A DNA stretch of 64,000 bases from Voacanga thouarsii (GCA_026120185.1 JANUWF010001188.1:2914001-2978000), one strand, 5' to 3'; counted from the first letter of the stretch, positions 10,211 to 21,096 are shown. Made by a program: numbers and translations. Notes: generated from the letters alone by a model not told the origin.

Positions 10211-11214
10211 GAACGTTTGCTTCTCCTCAAGCAAAACACTTTAGTCCAAGGAAATTATCAAGAAAACACAAGTTCTTTCTTATTCAAAAAGTTTTTTACC
10301 ATAGCAAAGATTATATCTTCCCTTCAAACTTGAGATACAACTCTTGCCATTCATACCTTTTGAAAACAATTCAAACTTTGAAACATTTGACAAGATACCA
10401 CAAAACTTTTGAAGTCAAATTAATCAAGTGTATACCTTAGTTTAAGAAAATTATTTCACTCTTCAAGTTAAAATATAGATAACATGAATCATATAAGTTA
10501 AGCCATCTATCAACTCAAGCATTATAAATCTAAAAATTGCACAACTTAAGTCATGATATAAGGAAAGCACTCCAATCTTTTTCTTTCTATTTTTTTAATG
10601 ACTTAAGGAGTTGATAGCCTCAAGTGCATGGATTTCTCTTAATACACCGTATTGGCCCCCTTTTAGTCATCACTCATCATTTTTTTAGCAACATTCCTTT
10701 TTTTTTTTTTTTTTTTTGCTCTTAGGAATTCATAGCCTTAAGAAAGTGGATTTCTCTTCACTATCCGTATTGGCCCTCGTAATCAAGCAAAACTAATTTT
10801 TTTCTCATCTTCAAAGAGGAAGCAAGCAACTCATTTTTCCAGTTTTTCAACTCACAAGAATGTTTCACAATTTTTTCCATAATCTTTCCTCTCAAAAATC
10901 TTTTATCAACTCACATTCTTCATCAGAACTCAAAGCTATGTAAAATTTAAACTTATAATACCATAGTTAGCCAAAAAACTCTTTCCATTTTCATCATATC
11001 CTCCATATTCAAACTAGATAAGTTAAATAACATTCAAACACTAGTACATAAACAAAATTAATCAAAATTCTCAGGTCTTGCAAAATATCTTATCCAACAA
11101 AACTAATTTCATCAAAATCCACCTAATGAATGACAAAACTCATATCCAAGTAAGAAAAAGAATTACAACATTGCTAACCAATGAAAAGCACAAAAAATGA
11201 GATGGAGAATATTT
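10211..11214 (-). repeat. 3' untranslated region of Tat-type element with paired modules
   Basis: No coding frame of note. It includes two copies of a conserved module (about 10604-10680 and 10721-10790; core GTATTGGCCC, TGGATTTCTCTT and TAGCCT as written on the plus strand). The same module is in opposite orientation at 5008-5195. A T-run is at 10699-10719. The rest is A/T-rich with repeated ACTCA/AACTC-type words and nothing else I can name. Confidence 0.55.
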
Positions 11215-11870
11215 CTTCAATACCATTCCCCCCCCCCACTTAAACTGGACATTGTCCTCAATAGCTAAAGATAGAACAATAAAAGCAAAGTTAAGAAGAC
11301 CAAAATCAATAAAGAGGGAGAATAAAGCGAAGAAAGTACTTCCATTGCACATTAGCTCCAACAAATGTGAATTCATAACAAAGAGTAATTGGGGAATTGT
11401 ACCAAAATGATGCTTCACCCTATTTCCATTGACATTGAGATGATTGATAAAAATTTGGACAAAGAATATCACCAAACCACTCCCCCACACAAGCTGGACA
11501 ATGTCCTCATTGGCAAAAAAATTAACACACAAAAGCATCTCCAAGAGGACCAAAAATGATAAAGGAGGTAGAAAGTTAAGCAATACTCCCAACATGTAAT
11601 AAGTTCCAATAGATATCAAAATTGAAAATAGAGAAGAGAACTTGTCCAAAAGGACTTTATTCCGCCCTACAAAAGAAAACAGCAATAAAAGCATAAAGAA
11701 AATAAAAGCAAAATAAAGCACACCTAAATAAAAGAAAGCAAACTAAAGAAAAATGCTAACAAAGAAAATAAAGATATGACTCACTCTCCCACACATAAGA
11801 TGGAAAATATTTTTCTTATTTGGGGAAAATAACACATAACACCTCCAAACAGAAAATAAAGACACAAACT
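11215..11870 (-). repeat. Three tandem polypurine-containing modules
   Basis: Three degenerate repeats of about 250-305 bases. Each contains, on the minus strand, a GAGGACAATGTCCAG-like block followed by a G-rich purine run (runs near 11227-11238, 11480-11489 and 11785-11795), then a run of A/G-rich sequence. The central copy reads GTCCAGCTTGTGTGGGGGAG, the standard form of a Tat-type pre-LTR tract, yet no LTR follows. A 193-codon hydrophobic frame crosses the array and looks incidental. Confidence 0.6.
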
Positions 11871-11874
11871 CTTT

Positions 11875-12477
11875 TTACTCATCATGCTTCCTCATCAAAC
11901 TTTTGTAAATGGGATTAAAGCTCAAAGTAGAAGATAGGCATGATAAATGTAAAAAGAAGGGAGATTTTTGAAAAAAGTAATGTTCATGAACACAATTTTT
12001 CTTAGCAAAGCAAAATACATAAATCTCATTCTCTAACATTCCTTTAAACACATAAATATCTTTTGCAACATATGAATGCACATGGTATCTAATGGATGCA
12101 TTAACTTTGAAATTACCAATTAACCATTCAAAAGAATTTTCACAATTAAAATTTCCCTTTAGACTTAGTATTTGAGTTTTCAAAGATGGAATAAAAAAAT
12201 CCTTACTTTTAAATGCATGATCTACAAAAACTAAGTTACTTTCCTTTGAATTGGGTGAAGGGTAGAATTTGTCAACATCCTTCAAGGACTTTATATGATG
12301 TAGCATTGAAAGATCCCACTCCTCGAGGCATGTTAAATTCCATACATCATTCTTTGGACCATTATCCTCCAAGCATGGAGAGAACTTAAGAAATCGGTGA
12401 CAAATAGAGATTAGAATTATTAGCACATAGAGTAGAATAGAATACCTCTTTTGCCACATCATGCAATTGTCCTTCAT
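11875..12477 (-). CDS. Hypothetical 200-residue protein of the pol-less Tat-type element
   Basis: Uninterrupted frame starting MKDNCMMWQKRYS, of no family I recognise. Residues about 12-27 (SILLYVLIILISICHR) form one hydrophobic segment that could be a membrane anchor or signal; the remainder is mixed polar/aromatic with several Cys and His. It lies about 10 bases after the end of the gag-position frame and upstream of the triplicated purine modules, so it fills the place of pol. The sequence around its start (ATGAAGGACAATTGCATG) has a counterpart at 8459-8476 in the plus-strand relative, supporting descent from a shared element. Nothing shows that it is expressed. It could be a degenerate part of an autonomous gag. 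Confidence 0.45.
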   Translation of the reverse strand: MKDNCMMWQKRYSILLYVLIILISICHRFLKFSPCLEDNGPKNDVWNLTCLEEWDLSMLHHIKSLKDVDKFYPSPNSKESNLVFVDHAFKSKDFFIPSLKTQILSLKGNFNCENSFEWLIGNFKVNASIRYHVHSYVAKDIYVFKGMLENEIYVFCFAKKNCVHEHYFFQKSPFFLHLSCLSSTLSFNPIYKSLMRKHDE

Positions 12478-12489
12478 AGCCTCTCTTTT

Positions 12490-12744
12490 TTTTCAATGGT
12501 CAATTTTACTGGCCAGCATGAACTCATGAGTTTCCTAAAAAATCTTAGCTAATTGTGTCTTTTGATCGCACAATCATTGGGAAGCTTCTTCATGCCATTA
12601 AACAGATGAATTTGTATTAACAACAAAAGAATTCACTAATGCTTCTAATGACGTTTCACTAAAAACATTAATATTAGCTTGTAACTTTGTTAATCTATCA
12701 TCAATGTAACTCCATTGATCTTGTACCCAAAAGTAATTGCCCAT
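12490..12744 (-). pseudogene. Small conserved frame in gag position (minus-strand copy)
   Basis: Starts ATG at 12744 (MGNYFWVQDQWSYIDDRL). It is open for 48 codons to TAA at 12598-12600, then continues with WHEEASQ, a stop and TQLAK. It is the counterpart of 8191-8469. Conserved residues are mainly polar (SY, DDRL, TSLEA, SFV, WHEEASQ, TQLAK), consistent with former coding constraint. Upstream (12745-12880) is a T-rich leader (minus strand) matching 8090-8190. Function unknown. Confidence 0.5.
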
Positions 12745-12884
12745 GATGATCTCAACCTCGCACTCAAAGAAAAACAAAAATCAAATTGAAAATAAAAATA
12801 AAAACATCCAAAAATAATAGAAAAATAAAGAAAAGGAAAAAAAAGGAAAAATAAATAATAGAGAAATAAAGATATGGGCAACGA

Positions 12885-13356
12885 TATGGATAATTGTTGA
12901 AGGATAAGCTTAATGCATCTTTTGGTTATATTAGTTTGATGGGAAAATATGCTAATTTAATCATAAGATAGTGAGTTTGTGACTTGGGAAATGATTAGAC
13001 TCTATTATGATTCCTTCATGATGCCAAAATGTTAATAAATTGTGATATTTGCTAAGTGATTCATTATCATGACTTTAAAAATATTTGTCTAAATTGCATA
13101 TTCTTTCATCCTTGAGTTGTATTTTTTTTTTTCCTTTTTACTCTATCATTACTTTATTGGGCTGGTTAAACAATGATTGAACGATAATTAATAGTAGTTG
13201 TTCCTTGAGGATTGATATTCATTAATTCCCTATACTATACTTGTGATGAGTATACTTGCTCATATGTATAATTTGGAGATTAATATTTTAATTAAAACTT
13301 GATTGGGGATGGATTTAAATTTGAATAATTTTTATACACCCAAATCATACGTATCA
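12885..13356 (+). repeat. Tat-type LTR, 3' portion, plus orientation
   Basis: Begins abruptly next to the minus-strand leader and ends CATACGTATCA at 13356. It is the reverse complement of the first part of the LTR at 8601 (shared GGGATGGATTTAAATTTGA and ATTTTTATACACCC words). It is opposite in orientation to the element on its left, so an inversion or two independent insertions must be assumed. Confidence 0.6.
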
Positions 13357-14262
13357 AAATCACTCATAGAGAAGTAAGATTCTTTTTTCTTCCTTGAGAT
13401 CTTCTTGAACAACTCTCATTTTCTTCTCTAGGATTCCGTTTGATCCCCTTTTGCTTGATGTTTTCTTGACCTCTCTAGGAGTTCTTTAGGGTTTCTAGCC
13501 ACCAAAGACTAACTACTAGGCTAGAAAAGGCATCTATTTTTATGTTTCCTCTAAAAATCACACAAGAAACCCAATTCCGTGTAGGATTTCGCTGACCGAG
13601 CTGCCCTACTTGCTAAGCAAGCAGCCATACTTGCTAAAGGTTAGAAGGCCCCTCTTAACCCCACACAGGTGATACCATTTACTTGTTGTCAAGACTTCAA
13701 AAATCCTCTATTTTGGCTCTATTTCAATAGCAAATAGGCAGCACCGGTTCCTTTGCACCAAGGGGTGCTGGTTGCTCTTTGTTTAGATCCATTTTTGTGC
13801 TCTTTTTATGAAATAATTCACATTCTTTCTTACTATCTTTCATTTCATCAATTATGCACAAAAAAGCAAAGTGGTGGGAATTAATAGCCATTTAAACATA
13901 AAATTAATATATATGTAACACAAATGACTCTAAAAATATTGATACTTTTAACCCATTTCAATTCCTCCACAATTAAACGTTGCTTGTCCTTATTCAAACA
14001 ATATATCAATAATCAAGATCCAACAAGAAGATAGCTAACTCACACAAAGATTTTAGGGAATATGGCTAACATGATAAAGTATTTTCTTTCCTTAACTTAA
14101 GAATTCATTCCAACACCTATTTAGTCAAGCTAATTCCATGTAAACTCATATATTAAGAAAATAACTAAGGCCATCAAAGTTGAGTGAAACTAGTTTATAT
14201 CTATTCAATGTGTTCCACCTCTGTTGTAAGAGATTACGATATAAAAATATAGGTTATTAGGA
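13357..14262 (-). repeat. Tat-type LTR fragment and 3' internal end, another subfamily
   Basis: Minus-strand LTR from TGAAATGGGTTAAAAG (13960) leftward to about 13360, with GGTGC-type repeats near 13740-13780 and no intact 3' end. Beyond it (13961-13985) the purine tract reads TTTAATTGTGGAGGAAT after GAATAAGGACAAGC on the minus strand. 13986-14262 is A/T-rich internal sequence without a recognisable gene. Confidence 0.55.
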
Positions 14263-16004
14263 AAAAAAAATACAGTCGTCTTGCACCAATAAATTTTGAA
14301 CCCCATTACTGAAGATAAGAATAGTATAGTAGCAAGTAAGGTATTGACCCTATAAGGAACATGAGAAGTATACTCAATAAGAAAAACTTGATCACTTCAT
14401 TCTCATGAAATCCTCTTGTCAACACTTAACCACGCTAATTCTAATGAAGTGTTATTTACAAGTATATACAAATAGATAGGGGGGGATTGAATTAAGAATC
14501 TTTCTAAAAACTTAAACAAAATTAGGAAATAAAGACGAAAAAGGAAACTTCTAAACCAGTTTAAAAATTACCCAGTTTTAGGCATATGTCATGAGATCAA
14601 TGTAGAAACTTCTTATAGAAAAATGATTACTATGAGTAGTTGATTTTAAATAACCAATTGAACACTATGAACTCCTGTCCTTGCAAAGTTGTACTAATTT
14701 TTGCTAAAAGCCTCCAATTAACACCTAATCTAATTATCAATCTACTTTAATTTTATTAACCTTTTTCTTAACGACACTAATACTTCAATTAATCAATTAT
14801 CGTAGATCAACAATTAAGATTAATAAGCATACCAAGGGCTAACATATAACAAAAAACTTTAATTATATGCAGCATGAATTATTTAATTCCCTATCAACCA
14901 AATTAAGACATAAATTGCAACTTAATTTAAATTAATAGATGCTACATAGAAAATTAACCAAAAGATTGAATTACGTAGTCTTACAATCATGTGACTCAAA
15001 TATGGCACGCATACATAAAAAGAAATCAACATAATTGATAAAATAGAAAGCCAGAATCACATAAATACTCAAGAGGCAATCTATCAAAGATGAACTTTTA
15101 ATACATGAATATTAAAGACTCAAATCTGAAATAACAAAACATAGCCTTAAAACATGGACAAAATTCTCAATTGTTAGAAAATAAAGAAAACTAAAGAAAA
15201 CAAACAACTTGCAAACAAGAAAGAATAAGAGAAAGTCTAAAAAATAACACTAGGGAAGCCCACAATCTTTAATCTTCTTGTCTGCATGCCTTCTCCTCCT
15301 TTTATAGCCTCATTTGATGCTTTTCCCTCAAAGAATTATACTTTTGAAGAAGTATATTTAGTTATATAAGAATTTGGATGACATTTGCTTTTATAGAACC
15401 CCCTAAAATTGTCCTGAATTAAATTTGGGAAGTTTAAACTATTATTGGATCAATTTAAGACTTTCTAAAACACTACAGGACATATGCATGGCCTATATGC
15501 ATAGGCATGCACCTTGGGTGTGCATGATTTCTTTCTAAAATCCCTCAAAGATAGCACAAGCATGGCACACAACCATACCTCTTGGTTGTGCATATGCACA
15601 GTCATGCCTCTGGTCGTGCGTTTAGCAGAGTGACTTTTCCTCTTGAATTCTGCAAACCTTTGGGAATGAAATTATTCCCTTGTTATGCATGGCCAAGTGC
15701 ATAGTGTGCATATCTCCTGGGACTTCTCTATTTTGTATGGCTTGATGCATGGCCATGTGTCAGGCCGTGCCCCTATAAAAACACATAAAACTCTACTCAA
15801 GTACATGTTCCAAGACCTAAAATGTGTAGACAATTGTCCCTAGTACAGAAATGCATCATTAACATCATTTTCTACTCATTTTTCATTAAGAGACCCTAAA
15901 ACATGAAAAAATATATATTGAGTAGAAAACCATTCTTTATACACAAAATAATGCATAAAAGTTACGAAAAATAATATAAAAACGTGACTATTTCACGCTT
16001 AACA
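14263..16004 (-). repeat. LTR of a further Ty3-like family
   Basis: On the minus strand it starts TGTTAAGCGTGAAATAG at 16004, just after a purine tract (ATATGTGTGGGTATT, 16005-16020). It runs to about 14270, where GGTGCAAGACGACTG lies on the minus strand; the exact 3' end is uncertain. It contains a cluster of GCATGGCC / GCATGCAC / GGCCGTGC dyads (15480-15780) upstream of a TATA-like TATAAAAG (minus strand, near 15302). This is the same plan as the Tat-type LTRs with a different dyad. Confidence 0.6.
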
Positions 16005-16306
16005 AATACCCACACATATAACTTTTTGCACGTCCTCGGGCAAAACAATTTTCAAAATAGAAGTCAAGATATGCAATTCCAATATTCAAGAAGTATCGTG
16101 GAGACGTTAACTTTTCTTTTCATAATGAAAAATAGTCCAAAATTTATCTAATAAAAAAGATTTGAGCAAACTTACATATTAAGTCAAAGATATCTAAGGC
16201 CATTAAAGTTAATTTAAATAAGTTCATATTTATTCAATGCATTCTACTCTATTCTTTAATCAAAACATATAAGCAAAGTAAATCATAAAAACTTGGCATG
16301 TATAAC
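16005..16306 (-). repeat. 3' internal end of the preceding LTR element
   Basis: Minus-strand sequence TTGCCCGAGGACGTGC precedes the purine tract, the same layout as the GAGGA(T/C)AAGC blocks elsewhere. Non-coding. It is cut by the Sirevirus LTR that starts at 16307. Confidence 0.55.
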
Positions 16307-17631
16307 TGTTAGCCCTAATAGCATTCTCTTATGTTTTGACCTATGCCAAATATTTATGAGGACTAACTTGTGTGATTTATATGTGATAGGACATGTTTGA
16401 CCTTCAGCTCTTTCATGGCTTGCAAATGAGGCTGCTGAGTAGCTCCTGAGCAAAGGAATTCAAGTCAAGTATATCGTCATCTTTAGATCTCGCAAAATTG
16501 TGAACTCTTTGAAAGAACTTTAGACTATGAATCGTTTGTCAAGGCATTATGTGTAAATTCCTATGTCTTCTTTACCTGGTGATTTGGTTTGAATTTACCT
16601 TGAAGCACACAAAAATAAAATGATTTCAAAAAGTAAGTCTTTCAGATGTTTGGATTCAGTAGTTTGGATGGACTTTGCATCCAAAAGCTTTGTCCAAAAC
16701 TCTGCAACAGTGTCTAAATGTTTCTATTTAAAAAAGTACCATTTTGGACTCACCTTTTAGATGCATCTTCTTTCAATCATTGAGTCCAAAACTCTAAAAA
16801 ATCTAATACCAAAAAACTAGCCGTTACTAGTCATTGCTATCTTACTTTTTGCTCCTATAAAAGCTTTCAAAACTCGATTTTGAAGCAGATTTTTTTGCTA
16901 TTCTTCTCAAAAACACTCTTACACTTTAGATCACAAAAATTTCCTTTTTTATTTGTACTTTAAAGTGACATAGAATTGTTCCAAAGGTAAAAAGTGTTGG
17001 TGCTCATCTATACACATTCTGCTCAAATCTATGAGCCTTTTTTTTTTTTTTTTGTAATATCTTCTTCAATCTACTTTGTATCAAGGTTAAAAAAGTAAAC
17101 CTAGTTGAGGTAACCCTTGAGTGTTGTGATTAAAGAGGTTGGGTGTAAAACCTAGTGTGGTAATCCTCTCGTGTAAGATTGGTGTCACCTACCACCATTA
17201 AGTTGGGAAAAAAGTGTTAGTGAGTTGTGTTGAAATCCTTAAGTTAAAACATAAGGTAGTAGATATAGATCTTTTGAGAATCGAACCACTATAAATCTCT
17301 GAGTTTTACTTTGTGCCTTACTTGCTTAAATTTCTTCACTGATTTTTTTCACCTTAAATGCTCTATTATTTTTTACTAAAATCATTGAGTCATTTATGAT
17401 CTTCTTATTCTAATTTAAACCTGTCATTTAAGAGCTCAACTACCCGGCTTCATTTTTTAACTCTTTGTGCTAATTTAAAAGTCTTCTGGCTGCATTTGTG
17501 AAATCACAAAACCTTCTTGAAGCCACGGAGTATTTCTACCATTTAGTTTGGAAGTTTTTTTTTGGGAAAAAATTTTTTGAATCAACTCTTGTTTGCCAAA
17601 AACCTTATTCACACCCATCTAAGGTTTTTCA
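16307..17631 (+). repeat. 5' LTR of Sirevirus copy 2 (outer element of the nest)
   Basis: A 1325-base LTR from TGTTAGCCCTAATAGC to AAGGTTTTTCA, ending two bases before the primer site. It is homologous to 3291-4579. Upstream of its TATA box (16856) lie repeated inverted words TTTGGATGGAC, GCATCCAAAAG, TTTTGGACTCA and GAGTCCAAAAC (16640-16800), like the palindromic U3 repeats of Sireviruses. The matching 3' LTR is not in the window; the element is interrupted at 58632. Confidence 0.8.
16856..16863 (+). promoter_or_regulatory. TATA box of Sirevirus LTR, copy 2
   Basis: TATAAAAG in the context GCTCCTATAAAAGC, followed by a pyrimidine-rich leader. It is conserved with 4032-4039. Confidence 0.6.
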
Positions 17632-17633
17632 AT

Positions 17634-17645
17634 TGGTATCAGAGA
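17634..17645 (+). other. Primer binding site (initiator tRNA-Met type)
   Basis: TGGTATCAGAGA, one mismatch from the usual TGGTATCAGAGC, directly after the LTR at 16307-17631. Confidence 0.8.
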
Positions 17646-17693
17646 CTTGGTCTACATTATTGTCAGTTTAACAACCGTGTAGAAAAGATCCAT

Positions 17694-17958
17694 ATGGTAA
17701 ACACATCTACTCTACCTTATGTTGAAAGGTCTTCAACAAACAAACCTCCTCTATTCAATGGAAGCAACTATATATTCCAGAAGAACAGAATAAAGATATA
17801 TGTTTGCTTAATAAATTTTGAGTTATAGAATCTGATTCAAAATGGACCATTTGTCCCGTCAAAATTTGCTAGGAGCAGAAAAATGCCTAAATAGAGTGAT
17901 GAATATGATAATGAGGACATTGCAAAAATGTCTCTGGACTTTCAGGTAATAAACATAT
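17694..17958 (+). pseudogene. Sirevirus copy 2: gag, N-terminal part
   Basis: Starts ATG at 17694 (MVNTSTLPYVERSST, then PPLFNGSNY). The frame continues to FEL, where a TAG replaces the Trp of the other copy's FELW, then NGPFVPS and further stops. At 17954-17958 (CATAT) it is interrupted by a copia element. The frame resumes at 50415 after the second CATAT. This start was chosen because the PPLFNG block is normally within 20 residues of the gag start. A longer frame from 17562 would run through the primer site and is not real. Confidence 0.75.
17954..17958 (+). repeat. Target-site duplication CATAT, left
   Basis: CATAT here and at 50410-50414 bracket the copia element 17959-50409. The Sirevirus gag sequence is continuous across the pair. 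Confidence 0.8.
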
Positions 17959-18741
17959 TATTAGTGTTATGCCTTAGAGGCAATCATTTTTATATTGTAT
18001 ATGACATATTTTATTTTAATAAAAACCATTATTTATATTACAGTTTCTTTTGTTTACTTTTAAGTAATATAACTATTTGATAAAGTCCCTAGTACAACAC
18101 TGTGCTAAGAAAATCATGATATGAGATTCCTACTACACTATATAGTGTTAGCACTTAAATAGTCCCTAATCGTAGTATTATTGAGACAGGACATCATTAA
18201 TGCGTTAAGACTAGCATGTGTTAGACTTCCTGATTTGATCAGGCGATGGTTCTCATATCCATGAGTATTAAGATACTTAAAGTTAACATATAGATGCTTG
18301 TTAATGGAATAAGTTTATTGGATGACCTAGCTTTGAGATAATCACATGGATAACTATTTAGTGCCAGTGATATAATCTCAATATAGCAAATGTGTAAATA
18401 TCCTTAGACTTGAGATCACTAAGGTACTTTGTTTGCTGAGTATTGTACTTTGATTCCAATCTCCAGAGCTCAATCGAGGACCGCCAATGGGATGGATATT
18501 GGGTACATTGTGAGGTAAACAAAAGTAGTTGAGAAGGTCAATAAAGGATTTACCACTCCTAATAGTAGGGGCGAATATCTCACGGCCACTTGTAGGAATT
18601 ACTACTCAAGAAGTCCTTGGCCAAAGCGATTGTGTATTGGAAACAGTTCCAATAGATACACATCTAGAGTAGTGGGTTCCCGGTACAAGTACTATTGTAT
18701 TCGGGCCAAAACTAATTCTCGAAGGAATTGGCACTAATTCC
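17959..18741 (+). repeat. 5' LTR of copia-2, first part
   Basis: Begins TATTAGTGTTATGCC (TG decayed to TA) and aligns with 48695 onward. It breaks at ATTCC (18737-18741), where the Tekay element starts, and resumes at 32847. Confidence 0.8.
18737..18741 (+). repeat. Target-site duplication ATTCC, left
   Basis: ATTCC here and at 32842-32846 flank the Tekay element. The interrupted copia LTR reads through correctly if one copy is removed (compare 49486-49500). Confidence 0.8.
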
Positions 18742-19040
18742 TAAAACACCCTGCTAACTAGGCCCGCGCAGGGCCGGGGATGTAGCCACATCCAAAGGAC
18801 AAGGGGTCTTTATAACTAGGTCATACAAATAAAATAGCGGAAATAAATGATACTTGAACTTAAATATTTATTACATCCCAAAATAAACATCTATCCAAAA
18901 TAAATCCGAGAATACCAAAAACAAATCCATAATAAAAATTCATCCACTCTCATCTCTCCATAACTTTACACAAACATAAATCATCATAAATCTTCCAAAG
19001 CGGGCATAATCTAGCTACCCGTCCCCACAGCAGGACCGAC

Positions 19041-19845
19041 CTGAAAACATGGTAAAAAGGTGGTGAGACAGAAATCTCAGTAAGTCCGTGTGTGTTTATG
19101 TGTCAGGTGAAAACATTTCGTGAATGCAAAGTATAAAATTATTTGTAAGAGATCACTGGCAAGCAATAAACATCCGTAAAAAACAAGAGTGGTGTTTTGG
19201 CATTTCCAGCCATACATAATTTATAAAATTAACCACTCGAAAGAAATGATTAGAGGTTACCACACGTTGGGCCCCACACTTTGTGCATACCGCCGGTCAG
19301 AATGCCACACTTTGTGCAGACTGACAAAAGTAGGTGATCGTCCTACTGGGCAAGATACTCCTCATTCTCTATACCCAAACAACAACCGGGTGTCCATTCT
19401 GGCATAACACAGTCACTTGACTGAAGAGAACACTACTAGCTCGGACCGGCACGACCTACTGGGCTGAGGTCCTATCCGGGATGGACTCACCCCTCAGAGG
19501 TGGCCACCTACTGAGAGACTTACCCTAACCCCTCAAAGACTAGTCTTAGTAGTCAACCCTTATTGAGTACTCAACGTAACGTATCCCACTTGGGGAAAAT
19601 GAACAAACACAGTTCCACTTGAACATGGCAAATAAAGGGTTTCCAAAATCTTTGTCAAAAACAGTTTCAAAAAGAGTTCTGAGTTTGAGTAAATCTGCTT
19701 AATAATTTTCAAATAACTCATTTGACGGAAATAAAACAGGAGACAACCCTCAATTGTCTTTACAAAAATAAGTGTCCATGCACTCTACATTTGGCTTGCC
19801 ATAATTAAACATTTTTCAACAATCAGGTTTTATGCAGGAGCTTAC
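19041..19845 (-). other. Candidate intron within the Tekay LTR (3' LTR copy)
   Basis: On the minus strand the donor CAG|GTAAGC begins at 19845 and the acceptor TGTTTTCAG|GTCGG ends at 19041 (805 bases). The same pair recurs at 28803-29628, 37292-38084 and 45811-46663. No transcript evidence is available here. Confidence 0.4.
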
Positions 19846-21075
19846 CTGATTCTTGCTCACAACAATAAGGTCTCCAACAGCTGACCTAACCCCACATGGG
19901 CAAATACAAATCACAATCAATTCTAAGTTACAATCCACTTCCTCAATTTTAAATCAACTCCTCTTACTACTACTATGATCCTAGTGTCCCAAGCTTTAAG
20001 GCCAAACAATACATAAATAGGTTTGTAGGTTGAGCCTAATTTGATATTTAAAATAATTAATGGTTTGGAAAATAATTTCTAATAAGTTGAAAGTTTAAAT
20101 CTTGCTAGGGAAAATTTAGAGTTTATTTGTTCAAGAGTCCTAGGTAGTAATAGGTAAAATAATAATTTAATAATAGTTTAGTTGTTAGAAAATAATTGGT
20201 TGCTAAAACTAGTTGAGATTAAATTTAATGAGTCTTGCTTGGAAAATAATAAGTAAACTTTTAAAAAGGGATTTGATTTAATAAATATTTTACTAATTAT
20301 AATTATTTCCATAAAAGGCTTCAATTGATTTCTTTATTTTAAATAATATTTATTTATCTTATTTTCTAGCAAAATTATTATTTATTTGACCAAAATATCC
20401 TTTATGTATTTAATAATCCAAATCTACCCTTCCTAGGGTTTTTTCGACATTTACTAGGAAAATTTTATATCATTAAATATTTTATTTATGAAATAAAATT
20501 AGTTTAGGGACAACTAGATCATGGTCAAATTTCTATAGCTAACCACAATCAAGAACATATGCAATCCTTCCATTCATCAAATCATCCAAATCATGCACAT
20601 AAGCATAGATCTAAATTTATTAAGACGTGATCTAACCTCTACTAGCATAAATATGATCATGGCTTCAATAATCTAACATGCATATAAATCCTATTCACCA
20701 AAGATGACATAATCTCTAGCATGCTTTATCTCAAATACTTCATGCATCAAACCTCAAATCATCACACAATCAACCGAGATAATCCTCCCATGCATACATC
20801 CCATCTCCTTCACAATCATATACATATTCATGCTTCAATCTCAATAATACATACTCAAATCCTATCACCATCCACCCACTATCAACATCATCCTAGAGAC
20901 ATGATTCTAGAGTTTAAAAGAAGGATTGAAGGGACTTACTTGATCGATGACTGCTTTGAAGGAGTTTAGAATAGATCTCAACTCCTTGATGCCTAACTTT
21001 GTCCTAGAGAGATGGCGAAAACATGGACATGGGGAAAAGGAGCCATCCGGCCAAGAGAGGGAGGCTTTCGGCCAT

Positions 21076-21096
21076 GAGAGAGAGAGAGAGAGAGAG
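21076..21096 (-). repeat. (GA)n microsatellite in Tekay LTR
   Basis: A 21-base GA run beside ATGGCCGAAAG (minus strand). The homologous runs at 30869-30893 and 36066-36114 have different lengths. Confidence 0.9.

Noticed and set aside
11140..11721. A 193-codon hydrophobic frame on the minus strand that could look like a membrane protein
   Set aside because: It runs straight through the tandem purine-tract modules. Its repeats (NEDIVQLVWGSG, IEDNVQFKWGGG) are just those modules translated, and T-rich sequence gives Phe/Leu-rich peptides by composition.
17562..17693. An upstream extension of the Sirevirus gag frame
   Set aside because: It reads through the LTR end and primer binding site; the aligned start in relatives is the ATG at 17694.
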